From contig CAMWQQ010000083.1 of NCBI GenBank assembly GCA_947176455.1, forward strand, positions 1 through 6,783: DNA of 6,783 nucleotides. The letters run 5' to 3'. This DNA comes from an uncultured Odoribacter sp. (GTDB lineage: Bacteria; Bacteroidota; Bacteroidia; Bacteroidales; Marinifilaceae). The notes under the pieces are model-generated. The model was not told where the DNA came from and made no database searches. It saw only the letters and a program-made list of their open reading frames with translations. Position 1 is the stretch's first letter; each line of letters starts with the position of its first letter. The translations under genes were made by a program, and so were the position numbers. This document shows, in pieces, positions 6,386 to 6,783 of this stretch.

Positions 6386-6769
6386 TTACATCTTCATCTT
6401 TATCATCTCGAACAACCGCATCATATCATTGTTTTCCCGGTCTTTCACCAATTCATTCAACCGGGTCGCCGTACCCCGGAAACGCTCCTCCAAAGCAGGC
6501 AGACCGGCTTTGCCACATTGGTAAATCACCAAACAGAACAAATCCCCGACATCCGAATCATTCAACTGCCCGGCAACGTCAATTATTTTGTCCAACAACG
6601 CTTCCGTTTTTTTCTCCCGGAACAATCCGGCGTTCAAGAAAACAAAGCGGGAACGGGCATTGTCAAGCACCGGATAATCGCGCAACAACATTTCGACGTG
6701 TCGCACCTCCTCAGGTTGCATCCCAGCCAACACCAACTCCCAGTTTTTCGCCTCTATCCACCTTTTCAT
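6386..6769 (-). CDS. Small helical protein of unknown function, start uncertain
   Basis: I do not recognise this family. From the ATG at 6769 it is 127 residues long, rich in charged residues and leucine, and looks all-helical: a first helix pair (KRWIEAKNWELVLAG, EEVRHVEMLLRDYP), then NAGLFREKKTEALLDKIID, a segment DVGDLFCLVIYQCGK, and a C-terminal helix ending in EMIKMKM. There is no signal peptide or transmembrane segment, so it is probably cytoplasmic. The frame stays open to the window edge (codons Y-G-R-V precede the methionine, with GTG at 6772), so the gene could begin further right. Against that, TGATG at 6767-6771 would let an upstream gene ending LMDG stop on top of this start, a common sign of translational coupling. 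It ends with TAA, and a hairpin follows 91 bp later. Confidence 0.6.
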   Translation of the reverse strand: MKRWIEAKNWELVLAGMQPEEVRHVEMLLRDYPVLDNARSRFVFLNAGLFREKKTEALLDKIIDVAGQLNDSDVGDLFCLVIYQCGKAGLPALEERFRGTATRLNELVKDRENNDMMRLFEMIKMKM

Positions 6770-6783
6770 CACCCGTCCATAAG

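Noticed and set aside
6721..6740. Resemblance between TCCCAGCCAACACCAACTCC here and TCCCAGCCAACTCCAATTCT at 21-40, as if a duplicated end or LRR remnant
   Set aside because: Both encode short ELxLAG stretches on the minus strand, but the similarity ends at about 20 bp and the right-hand protein has no other LRR pattern; coincidence is likelier.

Overview
The window looks like a chromosomal segment of a gut-type Bacteroidota, most likely order Bacteroidales. The evidence is a Bacteroidetes-style promoter (TAnnTTTG -7 element) in front of the sirtuin gene, the absence of strong Shine-Dalgarno sequences, a sirtuin that reads like the Bacteroides/Parabacteroides type, a DUF3737-MalY/PatB gene pair, and a secreted leucine-rich-repeat protein. 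A genus cannot be fixed from the sequence alone. I saw no tRNA, rRNA, CRISPR array, insertion sequence or phage gene.

Layout, left to right. (1) 1-1767, minus strand: a secreted protein made almost wholly of plant-type 24-residue leucine-rich repeats. An in-frame TAA at 40-42 stops it inside a repeat, and the same frame continues with perfect repeat consensus to the window edge, so the gene appears broken by a single nonsense change (or a sequencing error). (2) 1768-1953: a divergent intergenic region with a good promoter for the rightward genes. (3) 1954-4075, plus strand: a sirtuin-type NAD-dependent deacylase and, 28 bp later, a TrmA/RumA-family 23S rRNA m5U methyltransferase, probably co-transcribed. 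(4) 4107-6173, minus strand: a two-gene operon in which a DUF3737 beta-helix protein is transcribed first and a MalY/PatB PLP-dependent C-S lyase/aminotransferase follows 9 bp later. It converges on the methyltransferase gene with only 31 bp between stop codons. (5) 6174-6385: an intergenic region with a -7-like element for the DUF3737 operon and a perfect 14-bp hairpin that probably ends transcription from the right. (6) 6386-6769, minus strand: a small helical protein of unknown function, whose start may be coupled (TGATG) to a gene ending just beyond the window.

How the genes work together: the sirtuin/methyltransferase pair is housekeeping (protein deacylation and rRNA modification) with no obvious shared pathway. 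The DUF3737-PatB pair is the most system-like unit here: a sulfur amino-acid lyase paired with a beta-helix protein of unknown role. No clearly new defence or mobile system is visible. The most notable observations are the interrupted LRR gene, the DUF3737 aromatic ladder next to PatB, and a sirtuin that lacks the zinc-binding cysteines but keeps the acyl-lysine (YxxR) signature.
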